A DNA stretch of 64,000 nt from Alteromonas sp. KUL42 (GTDB lineage Bacteria > Pseudomonadota > Gammaproteobacteria > Enterobacterales > Alteromonadaceae): assembly GCF_006538325.1 (NCBI RefSeq), contig NZ_BJKK01000002.1, positions 372,001 to 436,000 of the forward strand, given 5' to 3'. The translations under genes were made by a program, and so were the position numbers. Position 1 is the first letter of the stretch, and every line of letters begins with the position of its first letter. This document shows, piece by piece, positions 26,007-36,230 of this stretch. A model generated the notes under the pieces. The model worked only from the letters and a program-made list of their open reading frames with translations. It made no database searches and had not been told where the DNA came from.

Positions 26007-28893
26007 TTGAAGTTTGCCTCTATTATAGGTTTTTTATTATTAACCTATTTACCACTATCTCATGCCCAAGGTGTTTCTTCTGGAATTACGCCGCTTAACC
26101 GCTATTTTTCCGAAACTTGGGGAACTACTGATGGATTGCCCCACAATAGTATTCATGCATTAGCACAAACCAATAATGGCTACATTTGGGTTGGCACCTG
26201 GGAAGGTGTTGCACGTTACAATGGCAGCGAATTTGAGGTGTTTGGACGTGGGGAAGTTACCGGTTTACCTGACTCAGGGATCCGGAGTCTACATTACAAT
26301 ACTGCTGATGATGAATTACTTATAGCAGGTAGTCGCGGTGGTATAACATCACTGGTCAGTGGGAAATGGAACGCTCAAGCGAACTTACCTTCTATGGTTA
26401 ATCATGCCTTCAAAGACAGTCAACAACGTAATTGGTTTGCTTTGGAAGATGCCGGTGTCATTCAAAGAATGCCCGATGGAAGTGAAAAACAATATTTAGC
26501 CGATGCTAGTGCATATCGAATTGCAGAAGACAAGCGCGGCATAGTGTGGTTTGCGACTAGCCAAGGGCTTTTTCAGTTCTCTAAGAGCGGACTTCACCCA
26601 GTATCATCTTCGGTTAATGCATTGCATAACCCTTTATTTGCAGTTGAAATTGACCCCGAGGGGCGAGTGCTTGTTGGCAGCGAGCAAGGTGTTTGGAGAG
26701 AGACTAGCGAGGGGTTTGAATCTCTTCATGCAGGGTTAAAAGACGAATCGATTTCTAGTTTATTGGTTGATCACCAAAACAGTATTTGGGTTGGAACAAT
26801 TAACCACGGAATTTATAGATTTAGTAGTTTGGGGTTAGAAAAACTCGATGCAACAGCAGGTTTGCCCAACAACCGAATTTTTTCTCTTATTGAAGATACG
26901 GAAAAAAGTATTTGGATTGGTACAAACGGTGGGCTCTTTAGGCTTCGCCAAGCGTTGTTCACCACTTTCACACAAAGCCAAGGTCTTAGCGGGAACTTCA
27001 TTCGCACAGTGCTTCAGGCAAAAAATGGCAGCATTTTTATAGGTGGAAGCAGTGGTGTCGATGTATTTGAAAATGATCAGTTTTCATTTTTAACATCTCC
27101 GTTTCCGCGGCCCATTTCAGCTCTTAGCCTGGCCCAGTTGAATGACGATATCGTACTTGTAGGCACATATACAGACGGTGTTTTAAAGCACGAAAATGGC
27201 AAGCTTTCTCCTTTTCTTGACAGAGAAAGTGGTTTGCCTAGCAATGAAGTAAGAGCATTGCTGGTGGCTAGCGACAACAGTATATGGTTTGGCACTGCGC
27301 AGGGGTTAGCGCGTCAGAAGCCCAACGGTGAACTGGTTTACTTTAATGAGTCTAATGGATTGCCCGCAAATTTCATTATGGGCCTGACGGAAGACTTAAA
27401 TGGTCGAATATGGGTAGCCACAGGTATTGGTTTGGCCTATTACGAAAAGGGCAATATTTACACAGTAACCTTTCCTTCAGATTCTGATGTTGGACATGCT
27501 TTTAGCTTTTTTGTGACAAGTAAGGGCACATGGATGGCAACAGACAGAGGCGTTGCTTATTTTGACAACAACACAAAGCAAATTCACGTCATTGGCAAAT
27601 CACAAGGTTTGCCTGTCGATAAAGTATTTGCGGTGGCTATTGATGATGCTCAAAGGATGTGGGTTAGCTCAAACCAAGGCGTTATGCTAACGAGCATGCA
27701 ACAGGTGACTGCCTATTTGAAAGATGATTCCAACACTGTGGTATTTGATCATTTCAAAGCAGAAGACGGACTAGCCAGTATTCAAATTAATGGAGGGTCG
27801 CAGCCTTCATTGGATATTGATGGGCACGGCAATGTTTGGTTTGCCACTGCGAAAGGTCTTGCAACGGTCAACCCCAGTAATCTAGAAAGAATTAGTGATT
27901 TTTCAGTCCCCGTTATTATTGAACAAGTATTACTAGATGGTAAAAGTTCACTCTTAGGAAACACTTCTGACATCATTCATGTTGCTTCTGATATTACGCG
28001 AGTGTCTTTTAAATATGCAGGGTTAGGGTTTGCTATGCCGTCTCGAGTCGAGTATCAAGTAATGCTGGAAGGGTACGACAACAATTGGGTCGACCGTCAA
28101 AAGTTACGGTTAGCCGAATATACCAATTTGATGCCGGGAACGTACACTTTTAGAGTTAAAGCACGCTATGTAGGGGGAGATTGGCGAGAGTACGATAAAC
28201 CGGTAAAGATAAATATTCGGCCCAAGTTTTACCAAACAATTAGTTTTATAGTTGTCGTAATAATACTACTTTGTATGGCTATATTACTGTTTTATAAGGT
28301 GCGTTTTCAGCACTTAAAAAAGTCGGAAGCGAGACTTAAACAGCGCGTTGATGAGCAAACCAAATCTTTAGAACTGCAAAATAAGCGGTTTGAGTTTCAA
28401 GCAACTCACGACCAACTCACTGGTTTACCCAACCGACGAGCTTTTGATGGTTGGCTAGCTGAATATTTTTCCAAGGCGAAAAGTGAGAGCAAACCATTAT
28501 GTTTAGCACTAATTGATATCGAGTTTTTTCAAGCAAGTCAACGATGAATATTCCCATTTGGTAGGCGATAAGGTGTTGGAACGGGTTGCGCAACAACTTA
28601 AAGAGCTTTCGCCTGCTAATGCTAAATATGCGAGATGGGGAGGGGAAGAATTTACCTTGCTGCTGCCGGAACATTCTCTAGAGCAAGCTATTAATGCCGT
28701 AAGAATTATTCAACAGTCAATTGAGCAACATGATTTTAGTGATCTTGCTCCTTTACTAAACATAACGGTTAGTGTTGGCGTTGCCAGTGTCGAAAATGCC
28801 GGTGATTACAACCGACTATTAAACCATGCCGACCAAGCGTTATATCGCGCTAAACAAACAGGACGAAACAAAGTTGAGTCTGAGTTGTCCTAA
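26007..28893 (+). pseudogene. Two-component-propeller/GGDEF protein, split by a +1 frameshift
   Basis: TTG start (GGAATGAG upstream), then a signal peptide (~1-20). Some fourteen short propeller repeats of the type IWVGTWEGVARYNG cover ~25-640. A Y_Y_Y domain follows (~660-745), then one membrane helix (FIVVVIILLCMAILLFY) and a coiled coil into GGDEF. The first frame stops at 28547. The GGDEF domain resumes in the next frame (FFKQVNDEYSHLVGDKVLE, active motif GGEEF) and ends at 28893. Dropping one T from the six at 28524-28529 gives DIEFFKQVNDEYSH, exactly the expected sequence. The intact protein would be about 960 residues: a periplasmic sensor making c-di-GMP. It may be a sequencing error rather than a dead gene. 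Confidence 0.85.
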
Positions 28894-28927
28894 CGCGAAC
28901 ATAAATGTTAAGCGGGGGTACTTCACT

Positions 28928-29339
28928 ATGCGATTTCTTTTACTTGTCAGCGTTTTCTTGTTAGTCGCTTGTGGCGCCCCGCTTCAAGAGCCCATTCCAT
29001 CTTTAGAAGAGATTGAAAAACTAGAGCAAACTGTTGATACGTCATTGCCACTCGTACAACAAGCCTATTCTATCGAAACTGAAAAAGTGTGTTTGCGCGA
29101 GGGTGGAGAATGGAAAAAACGTTGGTCGCCAGCAGGCCAATGCTTGTGTGCTTCCCGCCTCTGATGCCGGTAAGGCTTGCCAAAATAGTGATGAATGCGA
29201 AGTGGCGTGTGTGGCGGAAAATTCACAAGTTAAGGCAGGCAAAAAAGTACAAGGAGTGTGCCTTGAATCAACGAATTTGTTTGGGTGTAGAGCATATATC
29301 TCAAAAGGTATTGTAGAGCCCACATTGTGTGTTGATTAA
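28928..29339 (+). pseudogene. Small Cys-rich lipoprotein, split by a +1 frameshift
   Basis: ATG 28928 begins a lipoprotein signal with lipobox LLVACG (Cys at residue 16). The frame continues as CLREGGEWKKRW and stops at 29164. A second frame carries on with CVLPASDAGKACQNSDECE and further cysteines to a stop at 29337-29339. Removing one A from the six at 29114-29119 gives GGEWKNVGRQQANACVLPAS and a continuous ~136-residue protein with about ten cysteines in the mature part. The function is not known. It follows the propeller-GGDEF gene by 34 bases on the same strand, and that gene has the same kind of lesion. Confidence 0.65.
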
Positions 29340-29473
29340 GCCTCAACCCTACCAATTAAATTATGTCGCTCAAAATCGACAAGTTTCTATCAAATAATCT
29401 ATCAATGCCCGAGTTCTACTGGGCACTTGGCGACGCGAGGGATATATTAAGGTAAAGACGAGTTTATCACTGC

Positions 29474-30262
29474 TCAAGCTCGGGCATATCTTAACCAATT
29501 CACCTCTTTCAATTTCGTTTTTACCGTCGAAGGCAGTAATGTGGCTATTCCTAGCCCTGAAATTACCATTTCTTGAACTAAATGTGGCGAGTTACACATT
29601 TCATAGTACTTTGGCTTAATTTGAAAAGGCTTACCATCAAGCTGCAAATATTGCTGAGTAGATGTGTTTAACTGGGATAATAAAATCCACGTATGCTTGC
29701 TTAAATCTTCGACAGTGAGCGGACAGCCGTGTGTACTTAAATACTGTGGGCTTGCATAAACTGCAAAGCGTTCTTCATAAAGTACTCGACCCACCAACGA
29801 ATCATCTCTTGGTAACCCTATGCGAATGCCCACATCAATGTTATTCGATACCAAGTCGAGTTTCTCATCACTGCAGACAATATTGAGACTCACTTCTGGA
29901 TAACGCAGTTTAAATTCAGGAACAAGAGGAAGCAGAAACTTGTGAGCGATGTCGTGGGTTACTGTAATTGACACTCGGCCATTTGGTAGACTTTGCGACA
30001 AACTTTCATCGATATCATCCAAAATATCATGGCATTTCTTTGCATGTTCAAATACTCGTCGACCTTCATCTGTTAGCGCTATTTGTCGTGTAGTGCGGTG
30101 TAAAAGTCTAACGTTTAACGCCGTTTCTAAATTGGCGACTTGCTCACTTACTCGCGAGCGACTTGATTGCAAGCGCCGAGCTGCTTCAGCAAAGCTTCCT
30201 GCGCTTACTACTGTCGCGAATATAGCAAGGTTTTTCAAAAGGGCGGGCTCAATTGTACTCAT
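29474..30262 (-). CDS. LysR-family transcriptional regulator
   Basis: A complete 262-residue LysR protein. The helix-turn-helix spans ~10-65 (AGSFAEAARRLQSSRSRVSE, then LHRTTRQIALTDEG), followed by an effector-binding domain (VSITVTHDIAHKFLLPLVPEF and NNIDVGIRIGLP). It is of the CrgA/DmlR type. ATG 30262 is chosen because it aligns with normal LysR N-termini; the longer start at 30343 would leave only 20 bases before the divergent gene. It is divergent from the quinone reductase gene at 30364 and probably controls it. The effector is unknown, perhaps a quinone or electrophile. Confidence 0.9.
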   Translation of the reverse strand: MSTIEPALLKNLAIFATVVSAGSFAEAARRLQSSRSRVSEQVANLETALNVRLLHRTTRQIALTDEGRRVFEHAKKCHDILDDIDESLSQSLPNGRVSITVTHDIAHKFLLPLVPEFKLRYPEVSLNIVCSDEKLDLVSNNIDVGIRIGLPRDDSLVGRVLYEERFAVYASPQYLSTHGCPLTVEDLSKHTWILLSQLNTSTQQYLQLDGKPFQIKPKYYEMCNSPHLVQEMVISGLGIATLLPSTVKTKLKEVNWLRYARA

Positions 30263-30363
30263 TTTCAAGACAATCCATTCTGAATTGGTAGTCTTATCAT
30301 AGCAATAATCGGCATACATAATACAACTTGTTTCATCATTCACATTGTCAAAGAGGAAAGATC

Positions 30364-31221
30364 ATGATTGCTGTTACCGGTGCCAATGGCCAGCTAGGTC
30401 GAAAAGTTGTTCAAACATTGCTAAAAACCGAAGCGCCAGAAAATATTATTGCTATTGTTAGAAATGCGTCGAATGCTCAAGTACTCAGAGCAAGTGGCGT
30501 TATTGTTCGAGAAGCAGACTACGACAAGCCTGAAACATTAGTTCAAGCACTGATTGACGTTGATAAATTACTTTTAATTTCAAGTTCTGAAGTTGGTAAA
30601 CGTATCGCTCAACACAAAGCTGTTGTTGATGCTGCAATGGAAAACAAGGTATCTCTTTTGGTGTATACCAGCCTTCTAAAAGCGGGTAACTCGCCGCTTT
30701 TACTTGCCAATGAACACGCACAAACAGAAGCGTATCTTAAGGAAGTTAATGCGCCTTATGTCATTTTGCGCAACGGCTGGTATACAGAAAATTACAGTGA
30801 TAATGTTAATCATATTCTCGCTACTAAAACGGTGGTTGGCGCTGCAAAGCAGGGAATTATTTCCAGTGCGAGTCGACAAGACTATGCAGATGCCGCAGTA
30901 TGTATTCTTACTGATGCTAACTCTCATATTGGAGAAACCTATGAACTAGCAGGTGACAAAGGTTTCTCATTGAAGGGGTTTGCGGAGGAAATAAGTAACC
31001 TGACGAGCACTTCACTTAATCTTGTTGATATGGATGCAAAAGACTATTGCCAAGCGTTAACTGATGCTGGGTTACCTGAAGGAATGGCAACTGCAATTTC
31101 AGACGCTGAGCTGCATGCTGGAAGTGGGTGGTTGCATGATGATAGTCAAACACTTTCAAGGTTAATCGGTCGACCCACAACTCCTCTTAAAGAAAGTCTT
31201 ATTGCCTCTTTAAACCGTTAA
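30364..31221 (+). CDS. qorB: NAD(P)H:quinone oxidoreductase, QorB/YtfG type (NmrA-like SDR)
   Basis: A 285-residue Rossmann protein of the atypical short-chain dehydrogenase group. The nucleotide motif VTGANGQLGRKV is at ~4-15, with IVRNASNAQVLRASG (NADP discrimination), and SSSEVGKRIAQHKAVVDAA and LRNGWYTENY further on match E. coli YtfG/QorB. ATG 30364 has AGAGGAAAG upstream and starts the fold directly. It reduces quinones in the cytosol. The divergent LysR gene is the likely regulator, although in E. coli the neighbour is an HxlR regulator instead. Confidence 0.87.
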   Translation: MIAVTGANGQLGRKVVQTLLKTEAPENIIAIVRNASNAQVLRASGVIVREADYDKPETLVQALIDVDKLLLISSSEVGKRIAQHKAVVDAAMENKVSLLVYTSLLKAGNSPLLLANEHAQTEAYLKEVNAPYVILRNGWYTENYSDNVNHILATKTVVGAAKQGIISSASRQDYADAAVCILTDANSHIGETYELAGDKGFSLKGFAEEISNLTSTSLNLVDMDAKDYCQALTDAGLPEGMATAISDAELHAGSGWLHDDSQTLSRLIGRPTTPLKESLIASLNR

Positions 31222-31333
31222 GTTATTATTTTGCGAGAGCACGTCGTGCTCTCGTACCCCTTTATTTTTTCTGTCTTTTAAGCGTCCGCAAATCGTGACA
31301 CACTGGTTCTCTGTATTTTCAAAGAGAACCAAA

Positions 31334-31768
31334 ATGCGTGAAAATATTGTTTATTTTGCCAAGAATATTGTGTCGTCATTAGTTGTTATTTACTTGACCT
31401 TCGCTATTCTCGATTTTCTATGGCTCGGCGTCATTGCCGATAATTGGTACCAAACAGAAATGAAATCGTTAATGCGTAATCAGGTGGTCACCTGGCCTTG
31501 GCTCGTTTTTTATTTGATGTATGGTGGTGTTGTATTTGTACTTGCTGTTGTCGCAAATAGAGATAAGTCTCTACTTTACGCGGGGATAGATGGCGCATTA
31601 CTTGGGCTTGCCAGTTATGGCGCATACAATTTAACAGCTTATAGCATAATTGATGGTTTCTCTGTATTCATAATGGCAATAGACTGGATATGGGGGGTAT
31701 TTATTACAGCATCAAGCGCAATGGCGGGGTGGCTTGGTTTTCGTCTAGTTGGAACATCAAAGGACTGA
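31334..31768 (+). CDS. DUF2177 family membrane protein
   Basis: A 144-residue protein with four hydrophobic helices. Family-typical blocks are YLTFAILDFLWLGVIADNWYQ (broken here at the natural helix end), GALLGLASYGAYNLTAYSII and AIDWIWGVFITASSAMAGW. The start at 31334 follows AAAGAGAACC; an in-frame upstream start (31295) would add a polar extension. The role of the family is unknown. It stands alone after qorB. Confidence 0.85.
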   Translation: MRENIVYFAKNIVSSLVVIYLTFAILDFLWLGVIADNWYQTEMKSLMRNQVVTWPWLVFYLMYGGVVFVLAVVANRDKSLLYAGIDGALLGLASYGAYNLTAYSIIDGFSVFIMAIDWIWGVFITASSAMAGWLGFRLVGTSKD

Positions 31769-31959
31769 ATGCTAGAATCTTAGTGGTTTCTTCCCTGATA
31801 ATTTAACGTTAAGAAGTCCATTCGAGCGCCGATAATAATTATGCAGTTGAACATGTTAACAATATAGATGCTCTTATATGTACTTCGTACGTTAGCCAAA
31901 CGCTGCATTGATATATATGAACACGTGTAAAAGACGCCTGATGTGAGTAAATTACTACG

Positions 31960-31981
31960 AAAAGCGTGCAGCGCTTTTTTT
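31960..31981 (+). terminator. Short intrinsic terminator in the 31769-32094 gap
   Basis: Stem AAAAGCG (31960-31966) with CGCTTTT (31972-31978) around TGCAG, then continuing T (31975-31981). It lies 190 bases after DUF2177. The rest of this 326-base gap shows no ORF with a ribosome site and no further recognisable signal. Confidence 0.5.
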
Positions 31982-32094
31982 ATGAAACGCGTATTCTGTA
32001 ACGTCAGTTTAAGGTTACGGCAATTTACAATTTCATATACGTGAGCATCAGCTACTCCCTATGAGCTCTACATAAGAACTGGGTATTCGAAAAC

Positions 32095-33057
32095 ATGATT
32101 GATGCACTTGTATCACAAAACGCAATTGCAGATGATATAGCGTTGAAAAAATGTAATGTTCTCGTTGTCGATGATGACGAGATAAGCGCCGATATCATTT
32201 CACATATTATCTCTGATATTGCACAGGTGCATTACGTGTGTAACAGCCTTGATGTTATTGATAAATGTCTTTTACTTAAGCCTGATTTAGTCATTTTAGA
32301 TGTGAATATGCCGGTCAAAAATGGCTTGGAGCTTTGTCGCGAGTTAAAAAATACGCCCGAGCTAGAAACTATTCCAGTCATTTTTGCAACCGCTAGTGTT
32401 GAGCATGAAACACAAAAGGCCTGCTGGGATGCGGGTGGTGTTGACTTCATTGTTAAACCTATCTTAGCGATGACACTTGTGCATCGCGTCAAAAATGCTC
32501 TTACCAATGAACTGAGAATTCAGTTTCTTCGTGCAATTTCCTTCCGTGACCCACTCACGGGTTTATGTAATCGCCATTACTTGAATACTGAAGTGCATGG
32601 TCTACTTAAAAGTGCTGTGCGTAACAATGAGCTCTTCGGCGTTATTGTCCTTGATCTGGATTACTTCAAAGCCTTCAATGACAACTACGGTCATTTGGCA
32701 GGTGATCAATGTCTGCGTTCTGTTGCTGATGTCATCATGCAATCTATTCATCGCCCAGGGGATACAGTAATTCGTTTCGGTGGAGAAGAATTTATCATTG
32801 TACTGCCAAGGACCGATAGGCAAGGGTGTGAGTTAGTTGGAAAAAATATATTGGCGTCGATAAAAGCACTTAATATAGCGCACTCGGCAAGTAGACAGGG
32901 GGTGGTGACTGCAAGTGCCGGTTATATGGTTGTTCGACCCACGTTAGAAACAACTTTGGATGATGTCATTGGTCAAGCTGATTTAGCGTTATACGAGGCA
33001 AAACATAACGGAAGAGATAGGCTTTGTGGATTTTCTGATACTTATCAAAGCTTGTAG
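32095..33057 (+). CDS. Response regulator with GGDEF output (diguanylate cyclase)
   Basis: A 320-residue cytosolic protein. The receiver domain (~20-140) has Asp26-Asp28, phospho-acceptor Asp69 (DLVILDVNMP), Thr in FATAS and Lys in FIVKPI. The GGDEF domain has the active motif GGEEF at 229-233 and product-inhibition site RPGD at 220-223. Phosphorylation by an unknown kinase would trigger dimerisation and c-di-GMP synthesis, as in WspR/PleD. No kinase is adjacent, so it is an orphan regulator. It is the fourth c-di-GMP gene within about 20 kb. Confidence 0.93.
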   Translation: MIDALVSQNAIADDIALKKCNVLVVDDDEISADIISHIISDIAQVHYVCNSLDVIDKCLLLKPDLVILDVNMPVKNGLELCRELKNTPELETIPVIFATASVEHETQKACWDAGGVDFIVKPILAMTLVHRVKNALTNELRIQFLRAISFRDPLTGLCNRHYLNTEVHGLLKSAVRNNELFGVIVLDLDYFKAFNDNYGHLAGDQCLRSVADVIMQSIHRPGDTVIRFGGEEFIIVLPRTDRQGCELVGKNILASIKALNIAHSASRQGVVTASAGYMVVRPTLETTLDDVIGQADLALYEAKHNGRDRLCGFSDTYQSL

Positions 33058-33176
33058 ATACTGCCCATAAATGTACTTGTTAAGGCCCACTAAACCGCGT
33101 ACATTTGCAATCGCCTGAGTAAAAAATGACTCATGAAAAATTTATGAACAAAGATAAACAGGCTCTTGTATTGTTA

Positions 33177-33404
33177 TTACGTTTTTTGTCGCTTTCTATT
33201 TCGAAATAGCCAACTACTTATTCCTAAGGCCATGGATAGAAATGACAGCAGATGCCATAGTGAAGAAATCTGCACGCCATCCGGGCATTGAAGCGTGGTA
33301 GTAACGCCTGCCAAATTATCACATTCAATGACAGGGCCCAGAGCCAGAAACATTAGCCCCAACAATATTCCTATTACTGCATTTGAAAAGTAGTTTATTG
33401 ACAT
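33177..33404 (-). CDS. Small two-helix membrane protein, hypothetical
   Basis: A 75-residue ORF with helices ~9-26 (VIGILLGLMFLALGPVI) and ~49-64 (LWHLLSFLSMALGISSWLF), a Cys pair in the loop between them (Cys28, Cys40) and a basic C-terminal tail (RNRKRQKT) fitting the positive-inside rule. The coding pattern is protein-like, but the ribosome site is weak and no family is recognised. It is convergent with the REC-GGDEF gene and divergent from the TonB receptor. Confidence 0.5.
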   Translation of the reverse strand: MSINYFSNAVIGILLGLMFLALGPVIECDNLAGVTTTLQCPDGVQISSLWHLLSFLSMALGISSWLFRNRKRQKT

Positions 33405-33581
33405 AGGGTTCCATCGCTAATTGAAGACACAAACGAATATCCATTTGCAAGAGTGCTATAGCAGTAATGGGTACATTTTCCTTTCAAACAAGTCTTTAAA
33501 ATAAATTCGCCTTATTTTCCTCGTTTTACGGGTACTTAATTCTCTTCTTTAGTTTTTCTTAATGCACTTATTAATATTCAT

Positions 33582-33600
33582 GTAAATGATAATAAATATC
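33582..33600. promoter_or_regulatory. Fur box upstream of the TonB receptor
   Basis: GTAAATGATAATAAATATC matches the 19-base Fur consensus at 15 of 19 positions, 108 bases before the receptor start. It predicts iron repression. Nothing else was recognised in the 303-base gap 33405-33707. Confidence 0.75.
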
Positions 33601-33707
33601 GTTTGTATTGACGATTGTTTTAATGCCAAGTAGTATTCCGGCCACTTAATGAGAGGCTCACACTCAATTCTCTCTAGAAAACGGAACAAGAATAAGGAAG
33701 CGATACC

Positions 33708-36092
33708 TTGAAAACACGTTGCACTGCAATTACCAGCGCATTAATCGCCGCATTTATTGGTAGTCCTGCCATATCACAAGAAAATATCGAACTACTGCCT
33801 GATGGTAGTCAAATAGAACGTATTGTTGTCTCAGCGACAGGTTTTGAACAGAAAATCACAGAAGCACCAGCCAGTATTTCGGTCATTACTAACGAAGATT
33901 TACAGACCCGCGCGTTTATAACCTTACTTGATGCAGTTCAGTTTCAAGAAGGTATAGATATCGGTACCACACGAGATAAAACCGGCCAAGGTTCGGTAAG
34001 TATGCGCGGCTTAACCGGTGAATATACCCTTTTGCTTATCGACGGTATTCGTATGAATAATCACGGCGATATCTATCCAAATAACTTTGGTGGAAATGCA
34101 TTTGGCCACGTTCCGCCAATGGAAGCAATTGAGCGTATTGAGGTTATCCGAGGCCCGGCTTCAACGTTATATGGCGCTGATGCACTTGGTGGTGTTATTA
34201 ACGTCATTACTAAGAAGCGCTCAGACGAGTGGGGTGGTTCAATTAACTTCGGAAGAAGTTTCCAAACCGATGATCAATTTGGCGATGACATTACCTCTGA
34301 TTTCTTCGTTCAAGGGCCACTCATTGAAAATGTACTGACTTTAGGCGTACGAGGCAGTGTTTATGAACGACAAGCATCATCGCCAGAGTTTGAACCAGCA
34401 GTAGATCCAAACGGAGATATACATGTTCGCGAGCTGGGTTTTGGTAGTGGCGGTAGAACTGTTGATAGTGACAGTGAACAGGTTGGCTTTACACTGTTCT
34501 ATACCCCTTTCGAAAACCAGAGCATCAAGTTTGACTATGACAACTCAAAGCAAACTTACGACAATACGCCTACTTACAATGTGGAAACAGGCAGTATCTC
34601 CTATCCGTTGGGTACCAAAGACAACATCGATGCGATTTGGGCTGCTCGACGTGGTGTAGTTAACCCTCGCGCCGGGTATGCTGAAGACCAGCAGTTTAAT
34701 CGCGAGTGGTGGTCTATTGCACATGAAGGCCAGTGGAACGGCTTTTCAACCATGGTTGCGTTGTCACATGTTGATACGTCTAACGATGGTCGTACATTGC
34801 CACTATCAGTCCAGGAGCGTTTACTACTGCAAGACATGTACGATGGTGTTGGAGCATACGAAGGGCTGTCTGAAGAAGCACGTAAAAATATTGCGGAAGA
34901 GACCTTTTTACCCCGTCCTAAACGACCACTAGAGAGCAGTCAATACACCCTTGATGTGCGTGTAGATATTCCGGTTGATGACTTCTATGGCACGCATAAC
35001 GTGGTATTAGGTGGGCAAGTAATTGATGGTGAGTTACTCGATGGTGTTTTTGGTCTTGAAGATGGCATCGCGGGTGGCGTTCAAGAGCAAAAGATGTGGT
35101 CTTTATTTGCAGAGGATAACTGGAGCTTTAATGACTACTTGACGCTAACCGCTGGTGTGCGTTACGACGAGCACGACGCGTTTGGGAGTCAAGTTTCTCC
35201 GCGTCTCTATGCGGTGTATAACCTTTCTGACAATTGGACAGTCAAAGGTGGCGTAAGCACAGGTTATAAAACACCTAACACGACCGACCTTTACGACGGA
35301 ATTACAGGGTTTGGTGGGCAAGGCACATCACCTTTCGCCGGTAACCCAGACTTATCACCTGAAACCAGTGTAAACAGCGAAATTGCCGCATATTGGAACA
35401 GTGACGACGGACATAACTTCAACCTGACGTACTTTAATACCCAGTTTGAAGATAAAATTGCCAGCGGCGATAGAATACAAAGCTGTGAAGCGACAGGTGG
35501 TGTTCGTCCTTGTGTGAACTTAGGCGAATATGACCAGTTAGGTTATGACTCTTACAGTCAAAAGATAAATATCGATGAAGTTGATTTGCAAGGTGTTGAA
35601 GCCGCGGGTCGACTACAGTTTAACAAAAGCTGGTTCGTGACAGCTAACTATACTTGGACAGACAGCGAGCAAAAAAGTGGTCCACAAGAAGGGCAACCTT
35701 TAACTAATACTGCAGAGCACATGGCAAATGTTACAGTGAATTGGGATATCAACGAAGCATTTAATTTGTATCTGCAAACCCAATTTCGTTCCGATCGTTA
35801 CCGCGGTTGGGATAGCACGCTTGACAAGCCATTGTACTTTAAGAACTACACATTGTTAGCGTTAGGTGCACGATACACTATCAACGAGTACGTCACAGTA
35901 AATGCAAGAATTAATAACTTGCTGGATGAAGATTTCACTTCATATAGTACAGAGTACAACGACCTTAACAACGATGGTACTTATGAGTATTTGACCGGTC
36001 GTGGTGTGGTTAGTGAAGTGGTGTTTCTTGACGATTACAACATAAAAGATCGCGCGCGCAACCTATGGGTTGGGGTTAACGTTAAATTCTAA
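33708..36092 (+). CDS. TonB-dependent outer-membrane receptor, CirA/FepA-like siderophore type
   Basis: A 794-residue protein with a signal peptide (~1-23). The TonB box region is IERIVVSATG (~37-46). The plug domain contains SMRGLTGEYTLLLIDGIRMN and IERIEVIRGPASTLYGADAL. About 22 beta strands end in a C-terminal aromatic-Lys-Phe motif (NLWVGVNVKF) for outer-membrane insertion. The start is TTG with AAGGAAG 7 bases upstream. The plug and barrel read like catecholate-siderophore receptors, and a Fur box upstream supports iron uptake. The exact ligand cannot be assigned. Confidence 0.92.
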   Translation: MKTRCTAITSALIAAFIGSPAISQENIELLPDGSQIERIVVSATGFEQKITEAPASISVITNEDLQTRAFITLLDAVQFQEGIDIGTTRDKTGQGSVSMRGLTGEYTLLLIDGIRMNNHGDIYPNNFGGNAFGHVPPMEAIERIEVIRGPASTLYGADALGGVINVITKKRSDEWGGSINFGRSFQTDDQFGDDITSDFFVQGPLIENVLTLGVRGSVYERQASSPEFEPAVDPNGDIHVRELGFGSGGRTVDSDSEQVGFTLFYTPFENQSIKFDYDNSKQTYDNTPTYNVETGSISYPLGTKDNIDAIWAARRGVVNPRAGYAEDQQFNREWWSIAHEGQWNGFSTMVALSHVDTSNDGRTLPLSVQERLLLQDMYDGVGAYEGLSEEARKNIAEETFLPRPKRPLESSQYTLDVRVDIPVDDFYGTHNVVLGGQVIDGELLDGVFGLEDGIAGGVQEQKMWSLFAEDNWSFNDYLTLTAGVRYDEHDAFGSQVSPRLYAVYNLSDNWTVKGGVSTGYKTPNTTDLYDGITGFGGQGTSPFAGNPDLSPETSVNSEIAAYWNSDDGHNFNLTYFNTQFEDKIASGDRIQSCEATGGVRPCVNLGEYDQLGYDSYSQKINIDEVDLQGVEAAGRLQFNKSWFVTANYTWTDSEQKSGPQEGQPLTNTAEHMANVTVNWDINEAFNLYLQTQFRSDRYRGWDSTLDKPLYFKNYTLLALGARYTINEYVTVNARINNLLDEDFTSYSTEYNDLNNDGTYEYLTGRGVVSEVVFLDDYNIKDRARNLWVGVNVKF

Positions 36093-36121
36093 GTTTTTAA
36101 GCTTTTAGCTTTGTTTGTACC

Positions 36122-36158
36122 CGCAGAGTCAGTGGTCGCTGACTCTGCGCATATTTTC
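36122..36158 (+). terminator. Terminator hairpin after the TonB receptor
   Basis: Perfect 11-base arms CGCAGAGTCAG (36122-36132) and CTGACTCTGCG (36139-36149), loop TGGTCG, followed by the T-rich tract CATATTTTCTC. Confidence 0.75.
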
Positions 36159-36230
36159 TCTTACCCCTATCAAAATTCCCATAAATTCGGTACTATCCGC
36201 GGTCTAAATTTTTTGAGAAATAAGCGGACT

